From positions 2,876,001-2,940,000 of the forward strand of contig NZ_CP095074.1 of the NCBI RefSeq assembly GCF_022919835.1: DNA of 64,000 nt, in the 5' to 3' direction. This DNA comes from Halobacillus shinanisalinarum. Its GTDB lineage: Bacteria; Bacillota; Bacilli; Bacillales; Halobacillaceae. Both the position numbers and the translations under genes were made by a program. This document shows positions 17,646 through 26,077 of the stretch, in pieces. Under the pieces are notes generated by a model, which saw only the letters and a program-made list of their open reading frames with translations, was not told the DNA's origin and did no database searches. Each line of letters starts with the position of its first letter. Within the stretch, counting starts at the first letter, position 1.

Positions 17646-17930
17646 ATGGAAATAACCGATCAGGCCCGTGATCTGCTTGACCAGCTACTCGAGGATGAAG
17701 AGGCAAGTTGTTTGCGTTTGTTCTTTGCAGGCTTTGGCTGTGGTGAACCTGATATTGGGATGACGTTAGCTGAACCTGAAGCGGATGATGAGCTTCATCA
17801 TATTAATTCGATACCTGTGGCTATCGATCAAAAGATTATTCATTTAACAGAGAAACTGACTATTGAAGGAAAACAAACGATGGAAGGGCCTAAATTTCAA
17901 ATGCTCGGGCTCCCTGAAAAGGACTGTTAG
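17646..17930 (+). CDS. HesB/IscA-like iron-sulfur family protein
   Basis: A 94-residue protein of the HesB-like (Fe-S biosynthesis) fold. It has the GFGCGEPDIGM segment and a cysteine near the C-terminus (KDC), but it lacks the classical C-x-C end of A-type carriers, so cluster binding is uncertain. The start at 17646 follows GTGAGG; the GTG/ATG further upstream has no such site. A terminator follows directly. Confidence 0.75.
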   Translation: MEITDQARDLLDQLLEDEEASCLRLFFAGFGCGEPDIGMTLAEPEADDELHHINSIPVAIDQKIIHLTEKLTIEGKQTMEGPKFQMLGLPEKDC

Positions 17931-17932
17931 TA

Positions 17933-17965
17933 GAAGCTACTGCTTGGACAGTAGCTTTAATTTTG
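17933..17965 (+). terminator. Intrinsic terminator
   Basis: AAGCTACTG-cttgga-CAGTAGCTT with a T-rich tail. Confidence 0.85.
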
Positions 17966-18006
17966 TGTGTGGGACCAGCGGTTTGTGAAAAGATCATGCT
18001 GTTATG

Positions 18007-18128
18007 GATTCTATATCAAGGATTCTTCCCAAAAGCTCAGGGGATTCTGCCCTAAATGTTGATGATTCTGTCCATCGCCATAAAAATTCTTCTGAAAACC
18101 CCGGAGATTCTTCCCTACCCCAAAAGTC
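18007..18128. repeat. Degenerate 21-bp phased repeat tract (GATTCT core)
   Basis: GATTCT or its one-base variant recurs at 18007, 18021, 18043, 18064, 18085 and 18106. After the first, the spacing is 22, 21, 21, 21 bases. Several units continue as CCC followed by an A-rich patch. The units are too diverged for a CRISPR array and too regular for chance. The tract lies between the HesB-like gene and the gamma-glutamyltransferase gene. Confidence 0.65.
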
Positions 18129-18173
18129 GAGATTTGAGATAGTGAGCATATTAAACAGGAAAGGGTGATGTGA

Positions 18174-19772
18174 ATGTTATATAATCCATATCCCTCCACA
18201 AGACTGACAACTTACGGGACTAAGGGAATGGTCGCCACCTCACAACCTCTCGCTGCACAGGCCGGACTTGATATTTTGAAAAAAGGAGGCAATGCGGTAG
18301 ATGCTGCCATCGCCACGGCTGCCTGCTTAACTGTTGTTGAGCCCACATCCAACGGAATTGGCGGCGATGCTTTTGCCTTAGTTTGGATGAAGGATCATTT
18401 GTATGGATTGAATGCAAGTGGTCCAGCGCCTCAATCGATTTCTATTAATGCTGTGAAGGAAAAAGGCTATAAATCCATGCCGACGCACGGTTTTATCCCT
18501 GTTACTGTTCCTGGAGCACCAGCGGCATGGGCAGAGCTCTCCGATAAATTTGGAAAACTTGATTTTAAAGAGTTGCTTGCCCCTGCTATTGCTCACGCGG
18601 AGGAGGGGTATGCGTTAACTCCCATTCTCGCAAAGTACTGGGAAAAGGCATACAATCAATATAAAGAGAAGCTGACCGATGAGCTATTTTCGAATTGGTT
18701 TGAGACATTTGCGCCAAATGGCCGAGCCCCTAAAGTTGGGGAGATTTGGTCTTCTTCTGATCACGCTAAAACATTAAGAGAACTCGCCGAAACGAAGTCG
18801 GAATCCCTCTATAATGGTCATTTAGCTGATCAAATAGATAGTTACTCAAGAAAGCATGGAGGGTTTTTGCGAAAACAAGATTTGCAACGATACAAATCCA
18901 AGTGGGTGGAACCCATTTCGGTAAATTACCGGGGCTACGACGTGTGGGAGGCCCCACCAAACGGGCAAGGACTTGTTGCATTAATGGGCTTAAATATGAC
19001 GAAGCGTTTCCAGTTTGAATCAACATTGAATATGGAGGACTATCATAGGCAGATTGAGGCATTGAAGCTTGCATACAGTGATGGTCATAAGCATATAGCT
19101 GAAAAAGGAAATATGAAATATTCCGTCGATGATCTTCTATCCGATAACTATGGGGAAAAGCGTGCAAATCAAATCGGTGATGAAGCGGTCCTTCCGAAAG
19201 CGAGTGAACCTTCCAGTGGTGGGACGGTGTATCTTGCTACGGGGGACGCTGAAGGAAACATGGTATCGTTTATTCAAAGTAATTATGAAGGGTTTGGGTC
19301 AGGTCTGGTTGTACCTGGAACTGGAATTGCTTTGCAAAACCGTGGCCATAACTTTTCGATGAATCCAAAGCATGTGAACGCACTTGAAGGTGGTAAACGG
19401 AGCTTTCATACCATCATTCCAGGCTTTTTAACAAAAGATAGTAAACCCGTGGGACCATTTGGAGTCATGGGTGGATTTATGCAGCCACAAGGCCATATGC
19501 AAGTGGTCAGTCATTTGATCGATTGTCAGTTAAATCCACAAATGGTCCTAGATGCTCCCAGATGGCAGTGGACAAAAGAAAAGGAAGTTCTTATTGAGCC
19601 TGACTTTCCTAACCACATTGCTCAAGGATTAGAGAGAAAAGGACATCATATTCGCGTGGAGCTGGATACAGGCCGCTTCGGACGTGGGCAAATTATCTTA
19701 AGAAATAATGAAACAGGTGTCCTGGCTGGCGGTACGGAATCACGTACGGATGGAACGATTGCTGTTTGGTAA
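18174..19772 (+). CDS. ywrD: Gamma-glutamyltransferase family protein (YwrD-like)
   Basis: N-terminal-nucleophile hydrolase of 532 residues. T351 in PSSGGTVYLATGD should be the residue where the chain cleaves itself and which then acts as nucleophile; GFIPVTVPGAPAAW and NYEGFGSGLVVPG are family signatures. There is no signal peptide, so unlike secreted GGT it acts in the cytosol, like YwrD of B. subtilis. The order ywrD then two half-size chromate transporter genes recalls the B. subtilis ywr region. The exact gamma-glutamyl substrate is unknown. Confidence 0.88.
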   Translation: MLYNPYPSTRLTTYGTKGMVATSQPLAAQAGLDILKKGGNAVDAAIATAACLTVVEPTSNGIGGDAFALVWMKDHLYGLNASGPAPQSISINAVKEKGYKSMPTHGFIPVTVPGAPAAWAELSDKFGKLDFKELLAPAIAHAEEGYALTPILAKYWEKAYNQYKEKLTDELFSNWFETFAPNGRAPKVGEIWSSSDHAKTLRELAETKSESLYNGHLADQIDSYSRKHGGFLRKQDLQRYKSKWVEPISVNYRGYDVWEAPPNGQGLVALMGLNMTKRFQFESTLNMEDYHRQIEALKLAYSDGHKHIAEKGNMKYSVDDLLSDNYGEKRANQIGDEAVLPKASEPSSGGTVYLATGDAEGNMVSFIQSNYEGFGSGLVVPGTGIALQNRGHNFSMNPKHVNALEGGKRSFHTIIPGFLTKDSKPVGPFGVMGGFMQPQGHMQVVSHLIDCQLNPQMVLDAPRWQWTKEKEVLIEPDFPNHIAQGLERKGHHIRVELDTGRFGRGQIILRNNETGVLAGGTESRTDGTIAVW

Positions 19773-19784
19773 AGGAATGAGAGC

Positions 19785-20366
19785 ATGAAAACACAATGGC
19801 ATTTATTCGTCGCCTTTTTCCGAGTAGGGATGCTTGGTTACGGGGGAGGCCCAGCTTCCATCCCGCTCGTTCATAAAGAGGTTGTTGGAAAATATCAATG
19901 GATGGATGATTCGGACTTTGGTGATTTATTGGCGCTTGCAAATACGCTGCCTGGGCCGATTGCTACGAAAATGGCAGGTTATATCGGTTATCGGGTAAGT
20001 GGCTGGATCGGTCTCATTAATGCGGTGATGGCTGTGATGATCCCCACCATCTTCTTAATGATTGTTTTATTAGGATCCTTAACATCAGTTCAAGGGGGCG
20101 GCTGGGTAGAAGGTATGACGAATGCTGTCATGCCTGTTGTTGGTGTAATGATGGCTGTGTTAACATGGCAATTTTTCAATAAAGCTAGAAAAGGAATGGG
20201 CTGGGTACAGACGATTCTATTCACTGTAGTTGCCCTTATTTTATTGGAACTGTTACATGTACACCCTGGTATTATTATTGCGGCTTTATTAGCTGCGGCT
20301 ATCCTTCGCAAGGAGCCGAAGGATGAAGACGAGAAGGGTGCTGTGAAAGGAGGGGATGAAGGATGA
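19785..20366 (+). CDS. ywrB: Short-chain chromate transporter, N-type half (YwrB-like)
   Basis: A 193-residue CHR-family membrane protein with the hallmark GYGGGPASIPLV (19-30) and LALANTLPGPIATKMAGYIGY (about 46-66). Short CHR proteins work as pairs, one for each half of the long ChrA. It begins 12 bases after the gamma-glutamyltransferase gene and overlaps the next gene by four bases (ATGA), so the three genes form an operon. Chromate or a related oxyanion is the likely substrate. Confidence 0.9.
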   Translation: MKTQWHLFVAFFRVGMLGYGGGPASIPLVHKEVVGKYQWMDDSDFGDLLALANTLPGPIATKMAGYIGYRVSGWIGLINAVMAVMIPTIFLMIVLLGSLTSVQGGGWVEGMTNAVMPVVGVMMAVLTWQFFNKARKGMGWVQTILFTVVALILLELLHVHPGIIIAALLAAAILRKEPKDEDEKGAVKGGDEG

Positions 20367-20896
20367 TCTTATATTGGAAAATCTTCGTCGCCTTCTTTAT
20401 TCCAGGTGTGTTAGGCTATGGCGGTGGGCCCGCTTCGATTCCGTTAGTAGAAAATGAAGTCGTGGGCCGCTATGGGTGGATGAACGTCCAGCAGTTTAGT
20501 GAAGTGTTAGCTTTGGCAAATTCCTTACCAGGTCCAATTGCCACGAAATTAGCTGGTTATATTGGGTATGAACAGGGTGGAATCCTTGGAGCGGCCATTG
20601 GTGTATTCGCTACAGTTGCTCCTTCCTTAATCATTATGGTCTTTTTACTTGGTCTGTTATATAAATATAAGGATTCGCCCAAAGTACAGCGCATGACATT
20701 ATATGTCCGCCCGGCCATAGCTATTTTACTTGGACTGATAGCTTACCGATTCTTTGCAGAGTCACAAGCGCAAATTGGTTGGATTCAAATGCTGTTGATT
20801 GCAGGAAGCAGCTACTTGCTAATTGAGCGGATGAAGGTCCACCCCGCCTTTGTGATTCTTATCTCACTAGTTTACGGTGGTTTGTTTTTAGGATAG
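20363..20896 (+). CDS. ywrA: Short-chain chromate transporter, C-type half (YwrA-like)
   Basis: A 177-residue CHR-family membrane protein with GYGGGPASIPLV and LALANSLPGPIATKLAGYIGY, clearly paralogous to the preceding protein. It is translationally coupled to that gene. The two halves are expected to insert in opposite orientations and act together. A terminator follows. Confidence 0.9.
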   Translation: MILYWKIFVAFFIPGVLGYGGGPASIPLVENEVVGRYGWMNVQQFSEVLALANSLPGPIATKLAGYIGYEQGGILGAAIGVFATVAPSLIIMVFLLGLLYKYKDSPKVQRMTLYVRPAIAILLGLIAYRFFAESQAQIGWIQMLLIAGSSYLLIERMKVHPAFVILISLVYGGLFLG

Positions 20897-20903
20897 GATG
20901 AAA

Positions 20904-20940
20904 AGAGCCTTGATCTATTGTGAGCAAGGCTCTATTTTTA
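20904..20940 (+). terminator. Intrinsic terminator of the ywr-like operon
   Basis: AGAGCCTTG pairs with CAAGGCTCT across a 12-base loop, then ATTTTTAT. Confidence 0.85.
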
Positions 20941-20962
20941 TTATGATGAGAGGTTTGACAAC

Positions 20963-21574
20963 ATGATGGCACCAGGGCACCAAGTCGTCGGCTTTACATG
21001 TGGAGTAGTAGCGATGACACTTTTACCCAAACTAGCTTTTCTGCCACAAACACCGTTACAAACGATTTTGTTCTTCGCTTTTGTTTTATTTGGGGCGCTG
21101 CTTCCTGATATCGATACACCACGTTCAACGCTCGGAAAAAAGTTTTGGAGAATACTAATGCTCATTCTGTTAGCGGTGTTCCTCTTGTATTTATTTTCAC
21201 CTGGGTTTTTCGATGTGTATCGTGATGAGTTGAAAATCTTTGTTATATTCATGCTCCCTCTTCTCATTATGGTTCGTAGTCACAGGAAAATGACACACTC
21301 CTTTTTATTTGTTTTGCTATTAGGATTATATAGTTACTTAATTGATTACTTTTTTACTGTACCGTCCTATTATTTTCTCGGTATAATGATAGGAACATTA
21401 TCTCACCTGTTGGGAGACGTGGTTACATGTAAAGGAATCCCCCTATTGTACCCCCTTACAAAAAAGCATTTTCGATTTTTCCTGACCTTTAAAACTGGGT
21501 CACAAATCGAGAAAATTATTGTTTTCGCTTTGAGCATCTGGAACATTTGGTTTCTTATGACCCAATTTTTCTAA
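20963..21574 (+). CDS. YdjM-like membrane-bound metal-dependent hydrolase
   Basis: A 203-residue membrane protein with the family pattern of dispersed His/Asp residues: GHQVVGF near the start, LLPDIDTPRSTLGKK (about 47-61), RSHRKMTHS (about 107-115) and GTLSHLLGDVVT (about 142-153). Four or more transmembrane segments are evident. The family (DUF457) is predicted to bind metal at the membrane; its reaction is unknown. GAGAGG lies nine bases before the ATG. Confidence 0.82.
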   Translation: MMAPGHQVVGFTCGVVAMTLLPKLAFLPQTPLQTILFFAFVLFGALLPDIDTPRSTLGKKFWRILMLILLAVFLLYLFSPGFFDVYRDELKIFVIFMLPLLIMVRSHRKMTHSFLFVLLLGLYSYLIDYFFTVPSYYFLGIMIGTLSHLLGDVVTCKGIPLLYPLTKKHFRFFLTFKTGSQIEKIIVFALSIWNIWFLMTQFF

Positions 21575-21656
21575 ACTTCCATCGCTAGAAGGATTAGAAA
21601 AGCCAGTTATAGTGTATATACTAAGCATAATGAATTTTGGAAGGGGTACTAACATC

Positions 21657-22504
21657 ATGTTGATTACAGGAGTGACTAGTCATGTCGGTAAAGAACTTGC
21701 ATACTGGTTATTGAGAAATAATATTTCTTTTCGAGCAGTATCGAGAACCCCCTCTATAATAGAGCACCAATTTAGGGGGAGGCTGTGGAGTGTAAACAGC
21801 TTGATTTTAACGATCCTGCTACGTATGATAATGCCTTCCGCGGTATGAAAAGTATGTTTCTACGACGTCCAGCAAAGGTTTCCCAGGTAAGTGATATGAA
21901 ACGACTGTTATTAGCTGCTAAGCAGGCAGGTGTGAAGAAGATCGTTTATTTGTCCCTCTTAGGGTCTGAGAAGATGCCATTTCTTCCAGATCGGAAAATT
22001 GAGAAGCTGATTATGAACATGGGGTTTGAGTTTACATTTCTCCGTTCTAGTTTTTTTATGCAAAATTTACTCACTCAACATTTAGAAGACATACGCGATC
22101 ATCATCAAATTTATGTTCCTGCTGGAAATGGGAAGTTAAGCTTTATTGATGCTCGTGACGTAGCTGAAATAGCCTTTCTATCCCTGATCCATACAGGGTT
22201 CCAAAATAACTCCTTTAAGCTGACGGGAAGCCAGTCGCTAACGTACTATGAAGTGGCTAAAATTCTTTCGGAAGAACTTGACTTCAACGTTAATTATATA
22301 AATCCAACAAAACATGAGTTTTTGAAACGATGTAAACAGCGTGGTCTCTCTGATGCTCATACTTCATTATTGGCAAACACCTATACAGCTGCAAAGAATG
22401 GTTTCTTTAAACGTATGAGATTGGACTCAAGGCGAATATTGCAACGTGATCCAAGGTGCCTGTGGGAGTTTGTACGAGGTTATAAAAGTATATTTAGCTA
22501 TTAA
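21657..22504 (+). pseudogene. NmrA/NAD(P)H-binding protein gene with a -1 frameshift
   Basis: Two overlapping frames make one NmrA-like protein. The first (from ATG 21657) gives the NAD(P) site LITGVTSHVGKEL; the second continues with VECKQLDFNDPATYDNAF through a full Rossmann-type C-terminal part ending in a hydroxylase-like helix region. The switch lies at the GGGGG run at 21775-21779: one extra G would join them as FRG-EAVECKQ. Either the gene is broken, or a base is missing from the assembled sequence, or the run allows slippage. The intact protein would have about 282 residues. The ribosome binding site is GGAAGGGG. Confidence 0.8.
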
Positions 22505-22507
22505 AAG

Positions 22508-22540
22508 GAGTGCCTGACTGAACAGGCACTCTTCCTTTTA
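22508..22540 (+). terminator. Intrinsic terminator
   Basis: GAGTGCCTG-actgaa-CAGGCACTC followed by TTCCTTTT. Confidence 0.85.
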
Positions 22541-22560
22541 CAATTCTTTCTTTTTAAAGG

Positions 22561-22645
22561 AGGTTGTTCAAAAAGTCACCAAATGATCAACGGCGAATTT
22601 ATTCGTTGCTCGATTTTTCCGGTCCTTATGTATGAAAGTGCCCTT
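22561..22645 (+). repeat. MITE-like dispersed repeat, left part only
   Basis: AGGTTGTTCAAAAAGTCACC, then CAAATGATCAACGGCGAATT and TTCGTTGCTCGATTTTTCCGG match the left half of the GTTCAAAAAGT repeat family. The right end is missing; the match fades after the GTATGAAAG block. Confidence 0.7.
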
Positions 22646-22715
22646 TTTGGCTTTTCGTTTGTGATATGTGTTCATTTTTAGGGAATGATAGGATTATGGA
22701 AAGGGGTGGAATAGA

Positions 22716-23285
22716 GTGTTTGATCGCTGTTTACAAGTGAAGGATTTCATGAGGGATTATAATGGAAAGTGGATGGTGGCAGGTGGTTGGGCAATTGACT
22801 TACATATAGGGGAAGAGACACGTGAGCATGAGGATATTGAGGTGGCCGTTTTTCGTGATGAACAGACAGATTTAGCCTCTTTATTAGCTGATTGGGATAT
22901 CTATATCGCTCAAGAAGAGCGGAAGAGGGAGTGGGATTTAAACGACCCAATTGAACTTCCGGTTCACGAAATTCATGCATCACGTCAAGATGGTGAGAAG
23001 CTGGAAATTTTACTTAATGAGAGAAATAGAGGGAGATGGGTTTATAGGAGAGAACCTAATCTCTCATTTCCATTATCCATGATGAATCTTCAATCCGAAC
23101 AAGGGATTCCGTATTTAAATCCTGAAATTGTTCTTTTATATAAAGCTAAACACACGAGGGATAAGGACCATGATGATTTCAATTACGTTTTCCCTCATTT
23201 GAACGAGCATCAAAAGGAATGGCTGAAGCAGGCACTTATGCATTCCCAACCGACTCATCCTTGGCTTGAAAAGCTTTTATATTAA
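22716..23285 (+). CDS. Nucleotidyltransferase-fold protein (aminoglycoside/lincosamide transferase-like)
   Basis: A 189-residue protein with the minimal nucleotidyltransferase motif WMVAGGWAIDLHIGEETREH followed by EDIEVAVF (residues 20-48). Here the second acidic pair reads E-D-I-E rather than D-x-D. The architecture resembles small nucleotidyltransferases of the AadB or LinA type, but no drug substrate can be claimed. It starts at GTG 22716 behind AAAGGGGTGG and lies next to a degraded repeat, so recent acquisition is possible. Confidence 0.72.
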   Translation: MFDRCLQVKDFMRDYNGKWMVAGGWAIDLHIGEETREHEDIEVAVFRDEQTDLASLLADWDIYIAQEERKREWDLNDPIELPVHEIHASRQDGEKLEILLNERNRGRWVYRREPNLSFPLSMMNLQSEQGIPYLNPEIVLLYKAKHTRDKDHDDFNYVFPHLNEHQKEWLKQALMHSQPTHPWLEKLLY

Positions 23286-23317
23286 AGATGATTTACTAAA
23301 TCAAAGGGGGAGTTTTT

Positions 23318-24631
23318 TTGAACAGGGAAAGGGCATGGATTCATATACGGGACAGCTTTTGGTTTCTGCCAACGATTTATAGTATCCTATCGATTATTTG
23401 TGTATCCCTGGTGACAATGGTCGATTTATGGATCATCCCTAAAGTGAAAGAAAATATACCATCTATCTTATTAATGAACACCAGTGCTGCTCAAACGCTT
23501 TACGGCTCATTAATTACTTCGATTCTAACGATGACAACGATTAGCTTTTCGACTATAATGGTTGTCCTGACTACTTACTCGACACAATTTTCTCCACGTA
23601 CACTGCAGGATTTTATGAAAAGCAGGGTAACTCAGCATGTTCTTGGTGTTTTCTCATTTGGATTTATCTTTGTGATCATAAATTTGCTTCTTATGGGAAG
23701 TGAACAGAGTAAAGAACTTATTAGTCCATTCCTAACGGTCATTGTTTCGATTGTGTGTTTGGCTTTTTTCATATTATTTATTCATCATTCTTCAAGGTTC
23801 GTTCAAGTTAATAATTTAATCGGTACTATTCGATCAAGTACCTCCAAAGTGATCAAAAAGACATATGAAGCGAAGAATTACTACGAGTTCAGCGATTGGA
23901 ATGAACAAGTGATCAGAGAACGTAAGAAAAAAAGGAAAAAGATAATTTACGCGAGGGAATCTGGTTATGCACAAACCGTTGGAATTCCATCCTTAATTGA
24001 GTGGGCGAGCAAAAGAGATACACTTATTGAAGCTGACTTTTTTGTTGGCAGCTATCTTCAAAAAGGAATGCCAGTCTTTTATTGCTGGAGTGATACGGAG
24101 GAAGAGGAAGCGTTAGAAGGCTGTCATGATTATTTGCTGATTGGCAACGAGAGAACAGATCTTCAAGATATTGAATTTTCGTTACAGAAACTGGTTGAAA
24201 TTGCTGTTAAAGCAATCTCTCCTAGTACCAATGACCCTCATACAGCTGTGAACTGCATTAACCGGATTGGTTCTTTATTAGCTGAACTTGGGGCAGTTTA
24301 TGAACCCATCCGTTATTTTGCAGATGGAAACAAAGAATTATGCCTTATAATGGAACCAATAGCGTATGAAGAATACCTTTATAAAAGCTTCTATCAAATA
24401 CGCATATACGGGAGTCAGGACATATCTGTCATGAATGGCGTGCTGGAAGCATTATATAAAGTGGCAGTGGTAAATGATGATACTGTTAAAGGAGACGTCT
24501 GGGAGTTTGGAGTGTATATGATGAAAGCTGTTCATACCGAGCAGCTTGATGAGTTAGATTTCAAGCACTTTAAACATCAAGTTGAAAAATTGGCTGATTC
24601 ATGCAACGAGACGATTTCTTTTCAAAGATAA
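23318..24631 (+). CDS. DUF2254 membrane protein
   Basis: A 437-residue protein with about four transmembrane helices in the first 160 residues (including SLITSILTMTTISFSTIMVV and FGFIFVIINLLLM) and a soluble C-terminal half containing KAISPSTNDPHTAVNCI, the signature of the DUF2254 family. The function is unknown for the family. A TTG start at 23318 is chosen after AAGGGGG. A terminator follows. Confidence 0.88.
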   Translation: MNRERAWIHIRDSFWFLPTIYSILSIICVSLVTMVDLWIIPKVKENIPSILLMNTSAAQTLYGSLITSILTMTTISFSTIMVVLTTYSTQFSPRTLQDFMKSRVTQHVLGVFSFGFIFVIINLLLMGSEQSKELISPFLTVIVSIVCLAFFILFIHHSSRFVQVNNLIGTIRSSTSKVIKKTYEAKNYYEFSDWNEQVIRERKKKRKKIIYARESGYAQTVGIPSLIEWASKRDTLIEADFFVGSYLQKGMPVFYCWSDTEEEEALEGCHDYLLIGNERTDLQDIEFSLQKLVEIAVKAISPSTNDPHTAVNCINRIGSLLAELGAVYEPIRYFADGNKELCLIMEPIAYEEYLYKSFYQIRIYGSQDISVMNGVLEALYKVAVVNDDTVKGDVWEFGVYMMKAVHTEQLDELDFKHFKHQVEKLADSCNETISFQR

Positions 24632-24634
24632 AAC

Positions 24635-24668
24635 ATAAGCCTGTGGGGGGTCTACAGGCTTATTTTCT
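24635..24668 (+). terminator. Intrinsic terminator
   Basis: ATAAGCCTGT pairs with ACAGGCTTAT and is followed by TTTC-rich sequence. Confidence 0.8.
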
Positions 24669-24757
24669 TTGCAAAGTGAATATAGTGGATATATGCTAAT
24701 ACATATTTGATAAAATAGAAAAAGATGTGACTTTAAGGTATAAAGGGGATCGATGTT

Positions 24758-25573
24758 ATGTGGCATTGGAAAAATATTTACCGTGGTATGATTATGGGGG
24801 CAAGTGATGTTGTGCCTGGTGTGAGCGGAGGTACGATCGCTGTTGTTCTCGGGATTTATGACCAGCTTATCGAAGCAATTAATGGCTTTTTCAGTAAAGA
24901 GTGGAGAAGGCACCTGAAGTTCTTAATACCCCTTGGCATTGGTATTGGAACATCTATTCTATTATTAGCTAATTTGATTGAGTGGCTGTTTGAACACCAC
25001 CCTGGGCCAACGAAATACTTTTTCTTAGGTCTTATTATTGGCGTCATTCCTTACTTAACACATAAGGCAGATATGAAAAATAGCTTTAAAAGCAATCACT
25101 ATGTGCTGTTATTGATAGGAGCTGTGTTGGTAGGGTCTATGGCATTCTTTCAAACTTCAGAGTCAGCAGTTATAACGAACCTCACCTTCGGATCTTATGT
25201 GATGCTGTTTTTCTCAGGATGGCTTGCAAGTAGTGCGATGATTGTCCCCGGTATTAGTGGCTCATTCCTTTTATTGATTATCGGGATGTATAGTACAATC
25301 ATTAATGCGGTGGCTAACTTAAATTTCGGCGTTATATTGGTCGTTGGTTTGGGTATCTTATGCGGGATTATTTTCATGAGTAAACTCATTGAATTTTTCC
25401 TGGAGAACTATACATCAGGCACATTTGCTTTAATTATTGGGTTAGTTGTTGGTTCAATCTTTGTTATTTTCCCGGGCATACCTGGAGACCTCGGAACGTG
25501 GCTTTTAAGTATAATCACTTTAATAAGTGGGCTGCTGTTTGCCTGGTTCCTTGGTCGCGTTGAATACTCGTGA
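24758..25573 (+). CDS. DUF368 (PopT-like) polyprenyl-phosphate translocase candidate
   Basis: A 271-residue polytopic membrane protein. The family signature SDVVPGVSGGTIAVVLGIYD (residues 16-35) is repeated in the second half as ASSAMIVPGISGSFLLLIIGMY, an internal duplication. Recent work on DUF368 proteins assigns them to recycling undecaprenyl phosphate across the membrane for cell-wall synthesis; that role is transferred here by family. ATG after AAAGGGGAT. Confidence 0.85.
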   Translation: MWHWKNIYRGMIMGASDVVPGVSGGTIAVVLGIYDQLIEAINGFFSKEWRRHLKFLIPLGIGIGTSILLLANLIEWLFEHHPGPTKYFFLGLIIGVIPYLTHKADMKNSFKSNHYVLLLIGAVLVGSMAFFQTSESAVITNLTFGSYVMLFFSGWLASSAMIVPGISGSFLLLIIGMYSTIINAVANLNFGVILVVGLGILCGIIFMSKLIEFFLENYTSGTFALIIGLVVGSIFVIFPGIPGDLGTWLLSIITLISGLLFAWFLGRVEYS

Positions 25574-25647
25574 GCGGATGAAAAGACATAAATAGGTAAA
25601 TCACGTATGATAAGGTTAGATTTTTATAGAAAAAGGAGAAGTGTTGC

Positions 25648-25965
25648 ATGGAGTCTATTCATACAAACGAAACATTTCAAGGCGTAATTGAGAGTAAGCA
25701 GCCTGTGATTGTCAAGTTTCAGGCAGATTGGTGTCCAGATTGTCGTCGAATGGATATGTTTATTGGGGATATCCTTAAGGAATTTAATAACTATAAATGG
25801 TATGATGTGAATAGAGATGAACTGCCAGAGATTGCTGATAAATATGAGGTTATGGGGATTCCTAGTCTCTTAATTTTTCAGGAGGGGGAGAGAACAGCTC
25901 ATTTGCATAGTGCGAATGCAAAAACTCCTGAAGAGGTTGAGGAGTTTTTACAAGCTAGCTTGTAA
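25648..25965 (+). CDS. Thioredoxin family protein
   Basis: A 105-residue thioredoxin fold with a CPDC active site (ADWCPDCRRMD, about residues 26-36) and the conserved cis-proline in GIPSLLIF. The CPDC motif and short length resemble the YtpP/YdbP group of small Bacillus thioredoxin-like proteins. Cytosolic. It is followed by a strong terminator. Confidence 0.9.
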   Translation: MESIHTNETFQGVIESKQPVIVKFQADWCPDCRRMDMFIGDILKEFNNYKWYDVNRDELPEIADKYEVMGIPSLLIFQEGERTAHLHSANAKTPEEVEEFLQASL

Positions 25966-25970
25966 TAGAG

Positions 25971-26003
25971 CGTTCACATGGTAGTACCCATGTGAACGTT
26001 TTT
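25971..26003 (+). terminator. Intrinsic terminator
   Basis: CGTTCACATGG pairs with CCATGTGAACG and is followed by TTTTTT. Confidence 0.92.
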
Positions 26004-26077
26004 TGTAAGTATAAAAGAAAGCGCTATTATATGAATGAACTATTTGTGGGACATATGCTGATAAGGGGGTATTTGAT

